Below, one piece after another: positions 1-5,443 of a stretch of 6,338 nt of DNA. This DNA comes from Phenylobacterium sp. GTDB lineage: Bacteria > Pseudomonadota > Alphaproteobacteria > Caulobacterales > Caulobacteraceae. The DNA lies in contig JAQVDF010000130.1 in the NCBI GenBank assembly GCA_028698405.1, positions 1 to 6,338 of the forward strand, in the 5' to 3' direction. Each line of letters opens with the position of its first letter. Position 1 is the stretch's first letter. The notes beneath the pieces are model-generated. The model was not told the DNA's origin. It saw only the letters and a program-made list of their open reading frames with translations, and did no database searches. Both the position numbers and the translations under genes were made by a program.

Positions 1-390
1 GCGCCCGTCCAGCTCGCCTCGGCCCCGCAGCCGCGGCCCCAGGTGCAGCCTCAACCGGCCATCGTCCGGGCGCCCGCCCAGGCCCTGCCGCAGAGCCTCT
101 ACGATTCCCCGCGGCCCGCGCCGGCCCCTGCGCCGGCGGCCGTCCGCGAACCCGAACCTCAGCCGGCCCCTGCGCCGCGACTCGCCCAGGCGCCCGCCGC
201 CCCGCAGCGGGGCGCCGCCCCCGCGCGGCTCTACTCGCTGCATCGCGAGTACGGCATGACGCCCGACGCGGTTCCCGCCGCGCCCGCTGGGACCGGCTAT
301 GAGCTGATCGGGCCGGCCGATGCGCCCGCCGAGGCGGACGAAGGCGCCGCGCCGGCCCGCACCTCTTCCATCGACTCCCGCCTGTTTTGA
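1..390 (+). CDS. Pro/Ala-rich protein of unknown function, C-terminal part (5' end outside window)
   Basis: The frame is open from base 1 to the TGA at 388-390, so this is the C-terminal ~129 residues of a longer gene. A GTG at 43 is an internal possibility, but nothing suggests it is the real start. Residues up to about 75 are a low-complexity stretch of Pro, Ala and Gln with PAPAPAPAA-like runs, probably a disordered linker or tail. After it comes a less biased end containing YSLHREYGMTPDAVP and YELIGPAD, closing with SSIDSRLF. This composition break suggests a short conserved C-terminal motif behind a flexible linker. I see no membrane segment or catalytic motif in the visible part. The DUF2336 gene starts 10 bp after the stop on the same strand, so the two are probably co-transcribed and may be functionally linked. 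I do not recognise the family and propose no function. Confidence 0.75.
   Translation, partial: APVQLASAPQPRPQVQPQPAIVRAPAQALPQSLYDSPRPAPAPAPAAVREPEPQPAPAPRLAQAPAAPQRGAAPARLYSLHREYGMTPDAVPAAPAGTGYELIGPADAPAEADEGAAPARTSSIDSRLF
120..177 (+). repeat. 16-bp in-frame direct repeat in the Pro/Ala-rich linker
   Basis: GCCGGCCCCTGCGCCG occurs at 120-135 and again, identically, at 162-177. The 42-bp offset is exactly 14 codons, so both copies encode the same Pro/Ala-rich peptide. This looks like internal duplication or slippage within a low-complexity linker. Confidence 0.6.
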
Positions 391-400
391 GTGACGCCGC

Positions 401-1498
401 ATGCAACGCTCCAAGCTGCACGACCTGATCGAGCTCGCCCGGGGGGAATCCAGCGAACGGCGGCGTGAGCTGCTGCGCTCCGTCACCGACCTGTTCTTCA
501 CCTCCGAGGCCGAGCGCAAGGGCCAGGAGATGGAGCTGTTCGACGACATCCTCTCCCAGCTCTCCAGCGAGATGGAAGAAGCGGTCCGCATCGAACTGGC
601 GGAGCGCATGGCCACCGCCGACGCCCCGCCGAGCGGCCTGCTGCGCGCCCTGGCCCGCGACCATTCGATCGCCGTGGCCCATCCGGTGCTGACCGGCTCG
701 CGCGCGCTGACCGAAGACGACCTGCTGATCGTCGCCCGCACGCGCGGTCAGGAGCACCTGCGCGCCATCTCCCAGCGCGAGACCGTCTCGCCGGCGGTGT
801 CCGAGGCGATCGTCGAGCGCGGCGACGACAAGACCCTGGGGGTGCTGCTGCGCAACGAGGGCGCCGAGCTCTCGCGCGAGGCCCACGAGATGGTCGTCGA
901 CCGGGCGGCCGAGAACCCCGAGCTGCACGAGGCGGTGGTCAACCGCAAGACCCTGCCGCCCGACCTGCTGAACGAGATGTACTTCGTCGTCGAGGCCCGG
1001 CTGCGCGACAAGATCCTGGAGCGCAACAGCGACCTCGACCCGGCGGCGCTGGAAGCGGCGCTGGCCGCCGGCCGCAAGAAGGTCGCCGCCCTGCACGGCT
1101 CCCTGCCCCCGGACTACGCCGAGGCCGAACGCACCATCCGCGCCATGCGCGCCAAGAACGCCATCACCCCGCCGGTGCTGGCCGGTTTCCTGCGCAACCG
1201 CGAAACGACCAAGTTCCTGGTGGCTCTGGCCGAAATGGCCGGCGTCGACTTCCAGACCGCCAAGCGGATCCTGGAGAGGCGCGAACTCGACGCCCTGTCG
1301 ATCGTCTGCAAGGCGGCCGGCTTCGACCGCTCGCTGTTCCTGACCTTCGCCGTGCTGATCCTCGACCGCGAGGCCCACGCGCTCGGCAGGGCGCGCGAAT
1401 ACGGCGAACTCTACGACGCGCTGCCCGCCGAGACGGCCCAGCGGACCATCCGCTTCTGGCGCATGCGTCGCTCGACCGGCGACGTGGCGGCGGCCTGA
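401..1498 (+). CDS. DUF2336 domain-containing protein
   Basis: This 365-residue protein matches the pattern of the DUF2336 family (Pfam PF10098), a group of alphaproteobacterial proteins of unknown function. The diagnostic core runs from about residue 45 to 260. It includes the LSQLSSEMEEAVRIELAERMA helix, then APPSGLLRALARDHSIAVAHPVL, then short helical units of the form LLIVARTRGQEHLRAISQR and VSEAIVERGDDKTLGVLLRNEGA. These read as a HEAT-like alpha-helical array, suggesting a binding scaffold rather than an enzyme. I see no signal peptide or membrane segment, so it is probably cytoplasmic. The ATG at 401 follows the upstream stop by 10 bp with only a weak purine stretch, consistent with translational coupling to the Pro/Ala-rich gene. 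The gene ends 7 bp from the convergent TPR-like gene. Family assignment is confident; function is unknown. Confidence 0.92.
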   Translation: MQRSKLHDLIELARGESSERRRELLRSVTDLFFTSEAERKGQEMELFDDILSQLSSEMEEAVRIELAERMATADAPPSGLLRALARDHSIAVAHPVLTGSRALTEDDLLIVARTRGQEHLRAISQRETVSPAVSEAIVERGDDKTLGVLLRNEGAELSREAHEMVVDRAAENPELHEAVVNRKTLPPDLLNEMYFVVEARLRDKILERNSDLDPAALEAALAAGRKKVAALHGSLPPDYAEAERTIRAMRAKNAITPPVLAGFLRNRETTKFLVALAEMAGVDFQTAKRILERRELDALSIVCKAAGFDRSLFLTFAVLILDREAHALGRAREYGELYDALPAETAQRTIRFWRMRRSTGDVAAA

Positions 1499-1533
1499 GC
1501 CGTCTCTAGAGCGTCGAGCGGCTCGGAGAGGCC
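1492..1533. terminator. Imperfect hairpin across two convergent stop codons, possible bidirectional terminator
   Basis: GGCCT (1492-1496) can pair with AGGCC (1529-1533), and GAGCCG (1497-1502) with CGGCTC (1519-1524), leaving a 4-nt bulge at 1525-1528. The loop contains the palindrome CTCTAGAG (1504-1511). The structure covers both stop codons (TGA at 1496-1498 on plus, TAG at 1508-1506 on minus). There is no T-tract on either side, so an intrinsic terminator is not proven, but the position between convergent genes fits a termination role. Confidence 0.35.
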
Positions 1534-2885
1534 GAGGCCCGCAGGCGCTCCAGCGCCTCGACGGCGAGCAGGCTCAGCGAGCGCAACCCCTCCTCGGTGA
1601 ACACGTCCAGCGCCGCGTTGAGGGCGACGGCGGCGGCCGCGCGCTCGCCGCGGTCTTTGCGGGTGAGCTCTGCACGCGCCTCGTAGATGCGGGCGAGGTT
1701 CAGCTGCACCAGCGCCCAGCCGACCGGATCCCGGCGGGCCTGCAGGCGCGACAGCTCGATCTTGAAGGCGCTTTCGGCGGCGTCCAGCACGGCCATGTCG
1801 CCGGTCAGCTCGGCGAGCCGGGCCAGGCACAGCGCCCGGTTGCTGGCGGCGGCGGCCCGCACCGCCAGCGAGGGCGTGCGCTGCAGGGCCATCAGCGCGC
1901 GGTCGTAGCCGGTGATCGCCTGCTCGTAGGCGCGCTCGCTGGCGCTCTCCTCCGCCAGCCCCTGCAGCGCCTGGGCGAGGCCCACCTGGGTGCGGGCCCA
2001 GTCGAGCGGACTGTGGTCGCGGGGCAGCTGGTCGAGCACGTCGGCGAGATCGGTGACGGCGGCGGCGAACAAGTCGGCCTGGCCGGTGATTTCGCCCAGC
2101 AGGGTCGAGGCCTGGGCTGTGGCCAGCACCGCCCGGGCCCAGGTCAGCGGCTCGTAGGCCAGGTCCATGGCCGCGGCGACCTCGGACGCCTCGTCGCAAG
2201 CGGCGCTCACCAGATCGCGGTCCTTCAGGCGCGCGCCCCACGCAGCCAGCAGGTCGGCGCGGGCCAGCCGCGCCTCGGCGGCCAGCAGTCGGGCGGGCGG
2301 GCAGCGGCGCACCAGCGCCTGCAGCGCGGCGATCGGCTGGGCCAGACGTGCGGAGAACTGGCGGGCGGCGTCCGCATCGCCTGTGGACAGCCGCCGGCGC
2401 GCCTCGATCAGCGCGAGCGCCGCATCGGCCAGCGGCGCGGCCAGCCCTCCGCGGCAGGCCTTGCGAGCCTCGGTGAAGGCGACCTCGGCGGCCGCGTTGA
2501 GCCCCTCGTCGCCGAACAGCTCGGCCCCCAGCAACGCGCAGTAGCCCTGCTCGCAACGGGCGCGGGCCCAGCCGTCCGGGCGGCGCGACCGGTCGAACGC
2601 GGCGGCGGCGGCCTCGGCGGTGGCGGCGGCCTTGCGCAGCGCTACGGCCTCGCCCGAGCGTCGTGCGATCTCGCGCCAGACGATCGCGGCCTCCAGCAGC
2701 CGCTGCGCGCGGTCCCGGGCCCCCACCCGGCCGGCGGCGACGTCCGCCGCCTTGCCTTCGCTGCGCAACAGGGACAGCTCGAGGAGCTCCAGAAGCGCCT
2801 GGTCCCCGCCGGTCAACCCATCCCGCAGGGGCCGGATGGCCTCGGCGCCGAACAGCCGCTTAAGCTCACGCCCGAACTCGAACAT
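1506..2885 (-). CDS. TPR-like helical repeat protein, 459 aa, function unknown
   Basis: This is an Ala/Leu-rich, almost wholly alpha-helical protein. Repeats of roughly 40 residues recur, several opening with a P-x-x-WA motif: PDGWARAR (about 103), PLTWARAV (about 246), PLDWARTQVGLAQAL (about 293) and PVGWALVQLNLARIY (about 387). Each is followed by a second helix such as AYEQAITGYDRAL. This is the look of tetratricopeptide-type repeats, which normally form a protein-binding solenoid. No signal peptide, membrane span or catalytic motif is visible, so it is probably a cytoplasmic adaptor. The start MFEFGRELKRLFG is chosen because GGAG lies 8 nt upstream of the ATG at 2885. A longer reading from a GTG at 2921 has no such support and begins inside a small hairpin. 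A CtrA-type box lies about 90-105 bp upstream, suggesting cell-cycle control. prfC lies upstream on the same strand but 297 bp away, so a separate promoter is likely. Partner and role are unknown. Confidence 0.85.
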   Translation of the reverse strand: MFEFGRELKRLFGAEAIRPLRDGLTGGDQALLELLELSLLRSEGKAADVAAGRVGARDRAQRLLEAAIVWREIARRSGEAVALRKAAATAEAAAAAFDRSRRPDGWARARCEQGYCALLGAELFGDEGLNAAAEVAFTEARKACRGGLAAPLADAALALIEARRRLSTGDADAARQFSARLAQPIAALQALVRRCPPARLLAAEARLARADLLAAWGARLKDRDLVSAACDEASEVAAAMDLAYEPLTWARAVLATAQASTLLGEITGQADLFAAAVTDLADVLDQLPRDHSPLDWARTQVGLAQALQGLAEESASERAYEQAITGYDRALMALQRTPSLAVRAAAASNRALCLARLAELTGDMAVLDAAESAFKIELSRLQARRDPVGWALVQLNLARIYEARAELTRKDRGERAAAAVALNAALDVFTEEGLRSLSLLAVEALERLRASASPSRSTL

Positions 2886-2975
2886 GCCCCCAACTCCGGT
2901 AACCCTGATCCGTCCCACCACGGGACGTCTTCAGGCCGCTCTCCCGGAGATGAGCAAAGCCGAAGCCGCGCGCCT

Positions 2976-2991
2976 TTAACAAGTCGTTAAC
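2976..2991. promoter_or_regulatory. CtrA-type binding box TTAA-N7-TTAAC
   Basis: The sequence TTAACAAGTCGTTAAC is an exact match to TTAA-N7-TTAAC, the full recognition site of CtrA, the master cell-cycle response regulator of Caulobacter and relatives. It lies about 90-105 bp upstream of the start of the TPR-like gene. That gene is the only sizeable one that could use it, because prfC ends into this gap from the other side. Whether binding activates or represses cannot be told, since no clear -10 element was found. The match is seen directly; the regulatory role is inferred. Confidence 0.6.
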
Positions 2992-3009
2992 CATAAAGTC
3001 ATGGTTAAC
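2986..3009. promoter_or_regulatory. Perfect 9-bp inverted repeat of TTAACCAT half-sites
   Basis: GTTAACCAT (2986-2994) is followed, after the 6-nt spacer AAAGTC, by its exact reverse complement ATGGTTAAC (3001-3009). Each arm contains TTAACCAT, which resembles the CtrA half-site described from Caulobacter promoters. The left arm shares its TTAA with the right half of the TTAA-N7-TTAAC box, so full site and palindrome overlap. The dyad could be a compound CtrA site or an operator for another dimeric regulator. Confidence 0.6.
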
Positions 3010-3080
3010 CGGAGATAAATATATGTTGATGAATTCGTGATGTGGCGTTGGCCGGAGTCTTGCAGGGTTAACAGCAATCG

Positions 3081-3113
3081 CCGCGAGACCACCCAACTTG
3101 GGTCCGCGAGACC
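3081..3113. repeat. 10-bp direct repeat flanking a 13-bp palindrome
   Basis: CCGCGAGACC at 3081-3090 and at 3104-3113 are identical. The 13 bases between them form the palindrome ACCCAACTTGGGT (6-bp arms around a central C), and the three units abut without a spare base. The arrangement resembles either a compound protein-binding site or the footprint of an excised element with its target duplication. The structure is certain; its meaning is not. Confidence 0.7.
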
Positions 3114-3121
3114 TTATCCAC

Positions 3122-3173
3122 CCTCGTGGCCACCCCCCACGCGAGGCGTCCCTTCTCCCACGAGGAGAGAAGG
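3122..3173 (-). terminator. Competing hairpins just downstream of prfC
   Basis: CCTTCTC (3151-3157) pairs with GAGAAGG (3167-3173) across a 9-nt loop, starting 10 bp after the prfC stop codon. Overlapping it, CCTCGTGG (3122-3129) is the exact reverse complement of CCACGAGG (3158-3165), the loop of the first hairpin, so the two folds largely compete. There is no T-tract, so this could be a factor-assisted terminator or an mRNA 3'-end stabiliser. Hairpins with CCTTCTC/GAGAAGG arms are common intergenic elements in Caulobacter-type genomes, so it may be one of those. Confidence 0.4.
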
Positions 3174-3182
3174 AACCTGGCC

Positions 3183-4775
3183 TCACGCCCGCTCCTTCGT
3201 CCGCTCGAACCGCACCTTTGGGAAGCGCTCGGAGACGTAGCCGATCTCCCAGGCGGACTTGGCGAGGAACACGGGCTGATCGTCGATGTCGGCGGCCAGG
3301 GCGGTGCGATGCTTGCCCATGAAGTCCTCGACGTCGGCCTTGTCGCCGGCCAGCCAGCGGGCTTCGGCGAAGGGGCTGGCCTCGAAGATGACTTCCAGGG
3401 CGTATTCGTTGGCCAGCCGGTCGGCCATCACTTCGAACTGTAGCTGTCCGACCGCGCCGACGATGAAGTCGGCCCCGATGTGCGGGCGGAAGAGCTGGGT
3501 CACGCCCTCCTCGGCCAGGCCCTCCAACGCCTTCTTCAGGTGCTTGGCCTTCAGCGGGTCCTTCACCCGCACCCGCTGGAGGATTTCCGGGGCGAAGTTC
3601 GGCAGGCCGGCGAAACGCACCTGGCCGCTCTCCGAGAGGCTGTCGCCGACCCGCAGCACGCCGTGGTTGGGAATGCCGATCACGTCGCCGGCGAAGGCGT
3701 CCTCGGCCAGCTCGCGGTCGGAGGCGAAGAACATCACCGGCGCGTTCACCGACAGCTGGCGGCCGGTGTTCTGCACCTTCAGCTTCATGCCGCGCGAGAA
3801 GCGGCCCGAGCACAGCTTGAGGAAGGCGATCCGGTCGCGGTGGTTGGGGTCCATGTTCGCCTGGACCTTGAACACGAAGCCGGTGACCTCCTTCTCGCCG
3901 GGGGCGATGTGGGTCTCCTCGCCGGCGCGCAGCGCCGCCACCGGCTTGGGCGCCGGGGCGTAGGCGCCCAGGCCCTCGAGCAGTTGCTCCACGCCGAAAT
4001 GGCGCAGGGCCGAGCCGAAGAACACCGGCGTCATATGGCCCTCGAGGAATGACTGCGGGTCGAACGGCTTGGCCGCCTCCTGGACCAGCATGGCCCCCTC
4101 CTCCAGCTCGCCCTGCTCGTCGGGGTCGAGGTGGGTGACGATGGCGTTGCTCTTCAGCGCCACCGGCGCGGGATGGCCCTCGTGGCTCCCCTTGGCGAAG
4201 GGAAGAAACTGTTCGCGGCGCAGGTCCAGCATCCCCTTGAACCGGCCCCCCGACCCGGCGGGCCAGTAGAGCGGCGCGGGATCCAGGGCCAGCTTGGAGG
4301 CGATCTCGTCCAGCAGGGCGAAGGGGTCCTGCGCCTCGCGGTCCATCTTGTTGATGAAGGTGACGATGGGAATGTCGCGCAGGCGGCAGACCTCGAACAG
4401 CTTGAGGGTCTGGGGCTCGATGCCCTTGGCCGCATCCAGCACCATCACCGCCGCGTCGGCCGCGGTCAGGGTACGGTAGGTGTCTTCCGAGAAGTCCTCG
4501 TGCCCCGGCGTGTCCAGCAGGTTGAACATCAGCCCGTCGTGGTCGAACGTCATCACGCTCGCCGAGACCGAGATGCCGCGCTCGCGTTCGATCTTCATCC
4601 AGTCCGATCGGGTGCGGCGGTTCTCGCCCCGGGCCCGCACCTGGCCGGCCGCCCGGATCGCGCCCCCGGCCAGCAGCAGGTTCTCCGTCAGCGTGGTCTT
4701 GCCGGCGTCCGGGTGGGAGATGATCGCGAACGTGCGCCGTCGCGCGGCCTCGACGGCCGGGGAATGGGAGCTCAT
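3183..4775 (-). CDS. prfC: Peptide chain release factor 3 (RF3), translational GTPase
   Basis: RF3 is a cytoplasmic GTPase that binds the ribosome after peptide release and ejects RF1 or RF2, so that termination factors recycle. The protein aligns along its whole length with E. coli RF3 from memory. With the start MSSHSPAVEAARRRTF at 4775 it has 530 residues, against 529 in E. coli. G-domain motifs are intact: P-loop SHPDAGKTT (about 20-28), switch I RGISVSASVMTF (about 67-77), DTPGHEDFSEDTYRTLTA (about 88-105), NKMDRE (about 142-147) and GSAL (about 254). The RF3-typical stretches FVFKVQANMDPNHRDRIAF (about 301-319) and LPNFAPEI (about 391-398) follow, and the C-terminal domain contains FRPHIGADFIVGAVGQLQFE (about 429-448). 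A longer reading from a GTG at 4808 adds eleven residues with no RF3 resemblance and is rejected. No good Shine-Dalgarno precedes the ATG; a short-leader or leaderless promoter may explain this. There is no sign of truncation or frameshift. Confidence 0.98.
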   Translation of the reverse strand: MSSHSPAVEAARRRTFAIISHPDAGKTTLTENLLLAGGAIRAAGQVRARGENRRTRSDWMKIERERGISVSASVMTFDHDGLMFNLLDTPGHEDFSEDTYRTLTAADAAVMVLDAAKGIEPQTLKLFEVCRLRDIPIVTFINKMDREAQDPFALLDEIASKLALDPAPLYWPAGSGGRFKGMLDLRREQFLPFAKGSHEGHPAPVALKSNAIVTHLDPDEQGELEEGAMLVQEAAKPFDPQSFLEGHMTPVFFGSALRHFGVEQLLEGLGAYAPAPKPVAALRAGEETHIAPGEKEVTGFVFKVQANMDPNHRDRIAFLKLCSGRFSRGMKLKVQNTGRQLSVNAPVMFFASDRELAEDAFAGDVIGIPNHGVLRVGDSLSESGQVRFAGLPNFAPEILQRVRVKDPLKAKHLKKALEGLAEEGVTQLFRPHIGADFIVGAVGQLQFEVMADRLANEYALEVIFEASPFAEARWLAGDKADVEDFMGKHRTALAADIDDQPVFLAKSAWEIGYVSERFPKVRFERTKERA

Positions 4776-4783
4776 GGCGAGCG

Positions 4784-4812
4784 CCGATAGCCTGCCCCGC
4801 TCCCGCACGCAA
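4784..4812 (-). promoter_or_regulatory. Possible housekeeping-type prfC promoter giving a leaderless or very short-leader mRNA
   Basis: On the minus strand TTGCGTG (4812-4806) is followed, after 14 bases, by GCTATCGG (4791-4784). This partly resembles the Caulobacter housekeeping promoter pattern TTGACGS-N(10-14)-GCTANAWC. Transcription would begin within a few bases of the ATG at 4775, consistent with the missing Shine-Dalgarno. Both boxes have mismatches, so this is tentative. Confidence 0.3.
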
Positions 4813-4862
4813 ACGCGCGTTGGCAGCAGCGGCTGTTCTCATCGTATTGCTGGGAGGCGGGA

Positions 4863-4879
4863 ACCGCCCGAAGGGCGGT
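4863..4879 (-). terminator. Perfect GC-rich hairpin in the gap upstream of prfC
   Basis: ACCGCCC (4863-4869) and GGGCGGT (4873-4879) form a perfect 7-bp stem with a GAA triloop. It lies about 130 bp downstream of the stop of the 126-residue gene and about 90 bp upstream of the prfC start, all on the minus strand. A role in ending the DUF1491-126-residue transcript is plausible, but no T-run follows. It could also be a dispersed intergenic hairpin. Confidence 0.4.
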
Positions 4880-4896
4880 GAGGAGGGCGAGACCCG

Positions 4897-4965
4897 CTAC
4901 GGCTCTCTGTCCAGCCGCTTGGCGACCACGCCGTCGAGCGCCGCACCCAGATCGGCCAGCGCCAT
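4897..4965 (-). CDS. Possible 22-residue small protein or gene remnant (doubtful)
   Basis: An ATG at 4965 opens 22 codons ending in TAG at 4899-4897, encoding a peptide beginning MALADLGAALDG and ending LDREP. The composition looks protein-like and amphipathic, and third codon positions are almost all G or C, as in real genes here. Against it: no Shine-Dalgarno is visible, the length is very small, and high GC alone raises third-position GC. A perfect hairpin begins 18 nt after its stop. It may be a small protein, a decayed gene tail, or chance. Confidence 0.2.
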   Translation of the reverse strand: MALADLGAALDGVVAKRLDREP

Positions 4966-5005
4966 GGCGGGAGAACACCGCCTGCGCCGCCCCGTTCCTC
5001 GCCGA

Positions 5006-5386
5006 TCAGGCGGCGACTCGCCGCCAGATGGCCCGCTCCACCGTATCGGCGTCCAACTCGCCGTCGCGCTGGCGGCGGTAGAGGTCGGCCATCACGTCGA
5101 CGGCCAGGGACGCGAACTTGGTGGTCACCTCGCCGGGCGGGCAGCCGAAACGGGGCGAGGAAAAGCAGGCCGCATTGACCAGCGGAGCCCTGAGCTGGAT
5201 CAGCGCCGCCAGCCGCTGGGCCCGGTCGGGACGAACGCGATGCAGGTTGGGGTTGGCGGCGAACATCTCCCGTCCCAGCCGCACGACGGCGTCGATCGAC
5301 AGCGGCGCGACCTTCGCGCCGAGGCCGTCCTTGGCGAAGCTGATCTCCGCCGTGCTGATCACCGCGTCGTTGAGGAGGAAGAGCAT
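5006..5386 (-). CDS. Conserved-looking protein of unknown function, 126 aa
   Basis: The protein begins MLFLLNDAVISTAEISFAKDG and ends ERAIWRRVAA. The start at 5386 is supported by AAGGGGA immediately upstream. The first ~25 residues look like alternating beta structure. The rest is mixed helix, including RLGREMFAANPNLHRV and a C-terminal helix VDVMADLYRRQRDGELDADTVERAIW. Two cysteines lie around FSSPRFGCPPGE and just before it (NAACFSS), which is not enough to call a metal site. There is no signal peptide or membrane span, so it is probably cytoplasmic. It lies 57 bp downstream of the DUF1491 gene on the same strand and is probably co-transcribed with it. I do not recognise the family; reading frame, start signal and codon use support a real gene. 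Confidence 0.8.
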   Translation of the reverse strand: MLFLLNDAVISTAEISFAKDGLGAKVAPLSIDAVVRLGREMFAANPNLHRVRPDRAQRLAALIQLRAPLVNAACFSSPRFGCPPGEVTTKFASLAVDVMADLYRRQRDGELDADTVERAIWRRVAA

Positions 5387-5443
5387 TCCCCTTTGTCGCC
5401 AATCGAGGTTTCCAAGGGGCTGCCGAAGTAGGTTTCCGTCAGG

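Larger units (their letters stand above)
2886..3182. other. 297-bp intergenic region between prfC and the TPR-like gene
   Basis: No convincing gene lies here. The segment from about 2972 to 3040 is clearly AT-richer than the surrounding coding DNA and holds TTAA at 2976, 2987 and 3005, with a further TTAAC at 3068. A GANTC site (GAGTC, 3055-3059), the target of CcrM-type methylation in Caulobacter relatives, lies nearby. The part towards prfC is rich in direct and inverted repeats. A small inverted repeat, CGTCCC (2911-2916) with GGGACG (2922-2927), falls in the presumed leader of the TPR-like gene. I could not assign a -10 element with confidence. Confidence 0.7.

Noticed and set aside
1411..2556. 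381-codon minus-strand frame inside the TPR-like gene
   Set aside because: It is Arg/Gly/Ala/Pro-rich, characteristic of a shadow frame. The overlapping 459-residue reading has helical repeats and a proper start signal.
2013..2990. 325-codon plus-strand frame antisense to the TPR-like gene
   Set aside because: Low-complexity Gly/Gln/Arg-rich translation with no recognisable domain; a GC-driven shadow.
2866..2994. 42-codon minus-strand frame (starting MVNDLLKARGFGF) leading into the TPR-like gene
   Set aside because: It has no ribosome-binding site, overlaps the CtrA-type box, overlaps the start of the TPR-like gene out of frame, and lacks the G/C-rich third positions of real genes here.
3023..3240. 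Attachment site or integrated mobile element in the prfC-TPR gap
   Set aside because: There is no integrase, transposase, tRNA end or long terminal inverted repeat. Only the short repeat-palindrome unit at 3081-3113 hints at past mobility, and it is reported separately.
2866..4842. Long 658-codon minus-strand frame overlapping prfC
   Set aside because: It is the out-of-frame shadow of prfC, made of Arg/Pro/Gly-rich sequence typical of high-GC DNA read in the wrong frame. prfC itself is unmistakable.
4839..5402. 187-codon minus-strand frame spanning the 126-residue gene
   Set aside because: Out-of-frame shadow with Arg/Gly/Pro-rich composition and no ribosome-binding site, unlike the overlapping 126-residue gene.
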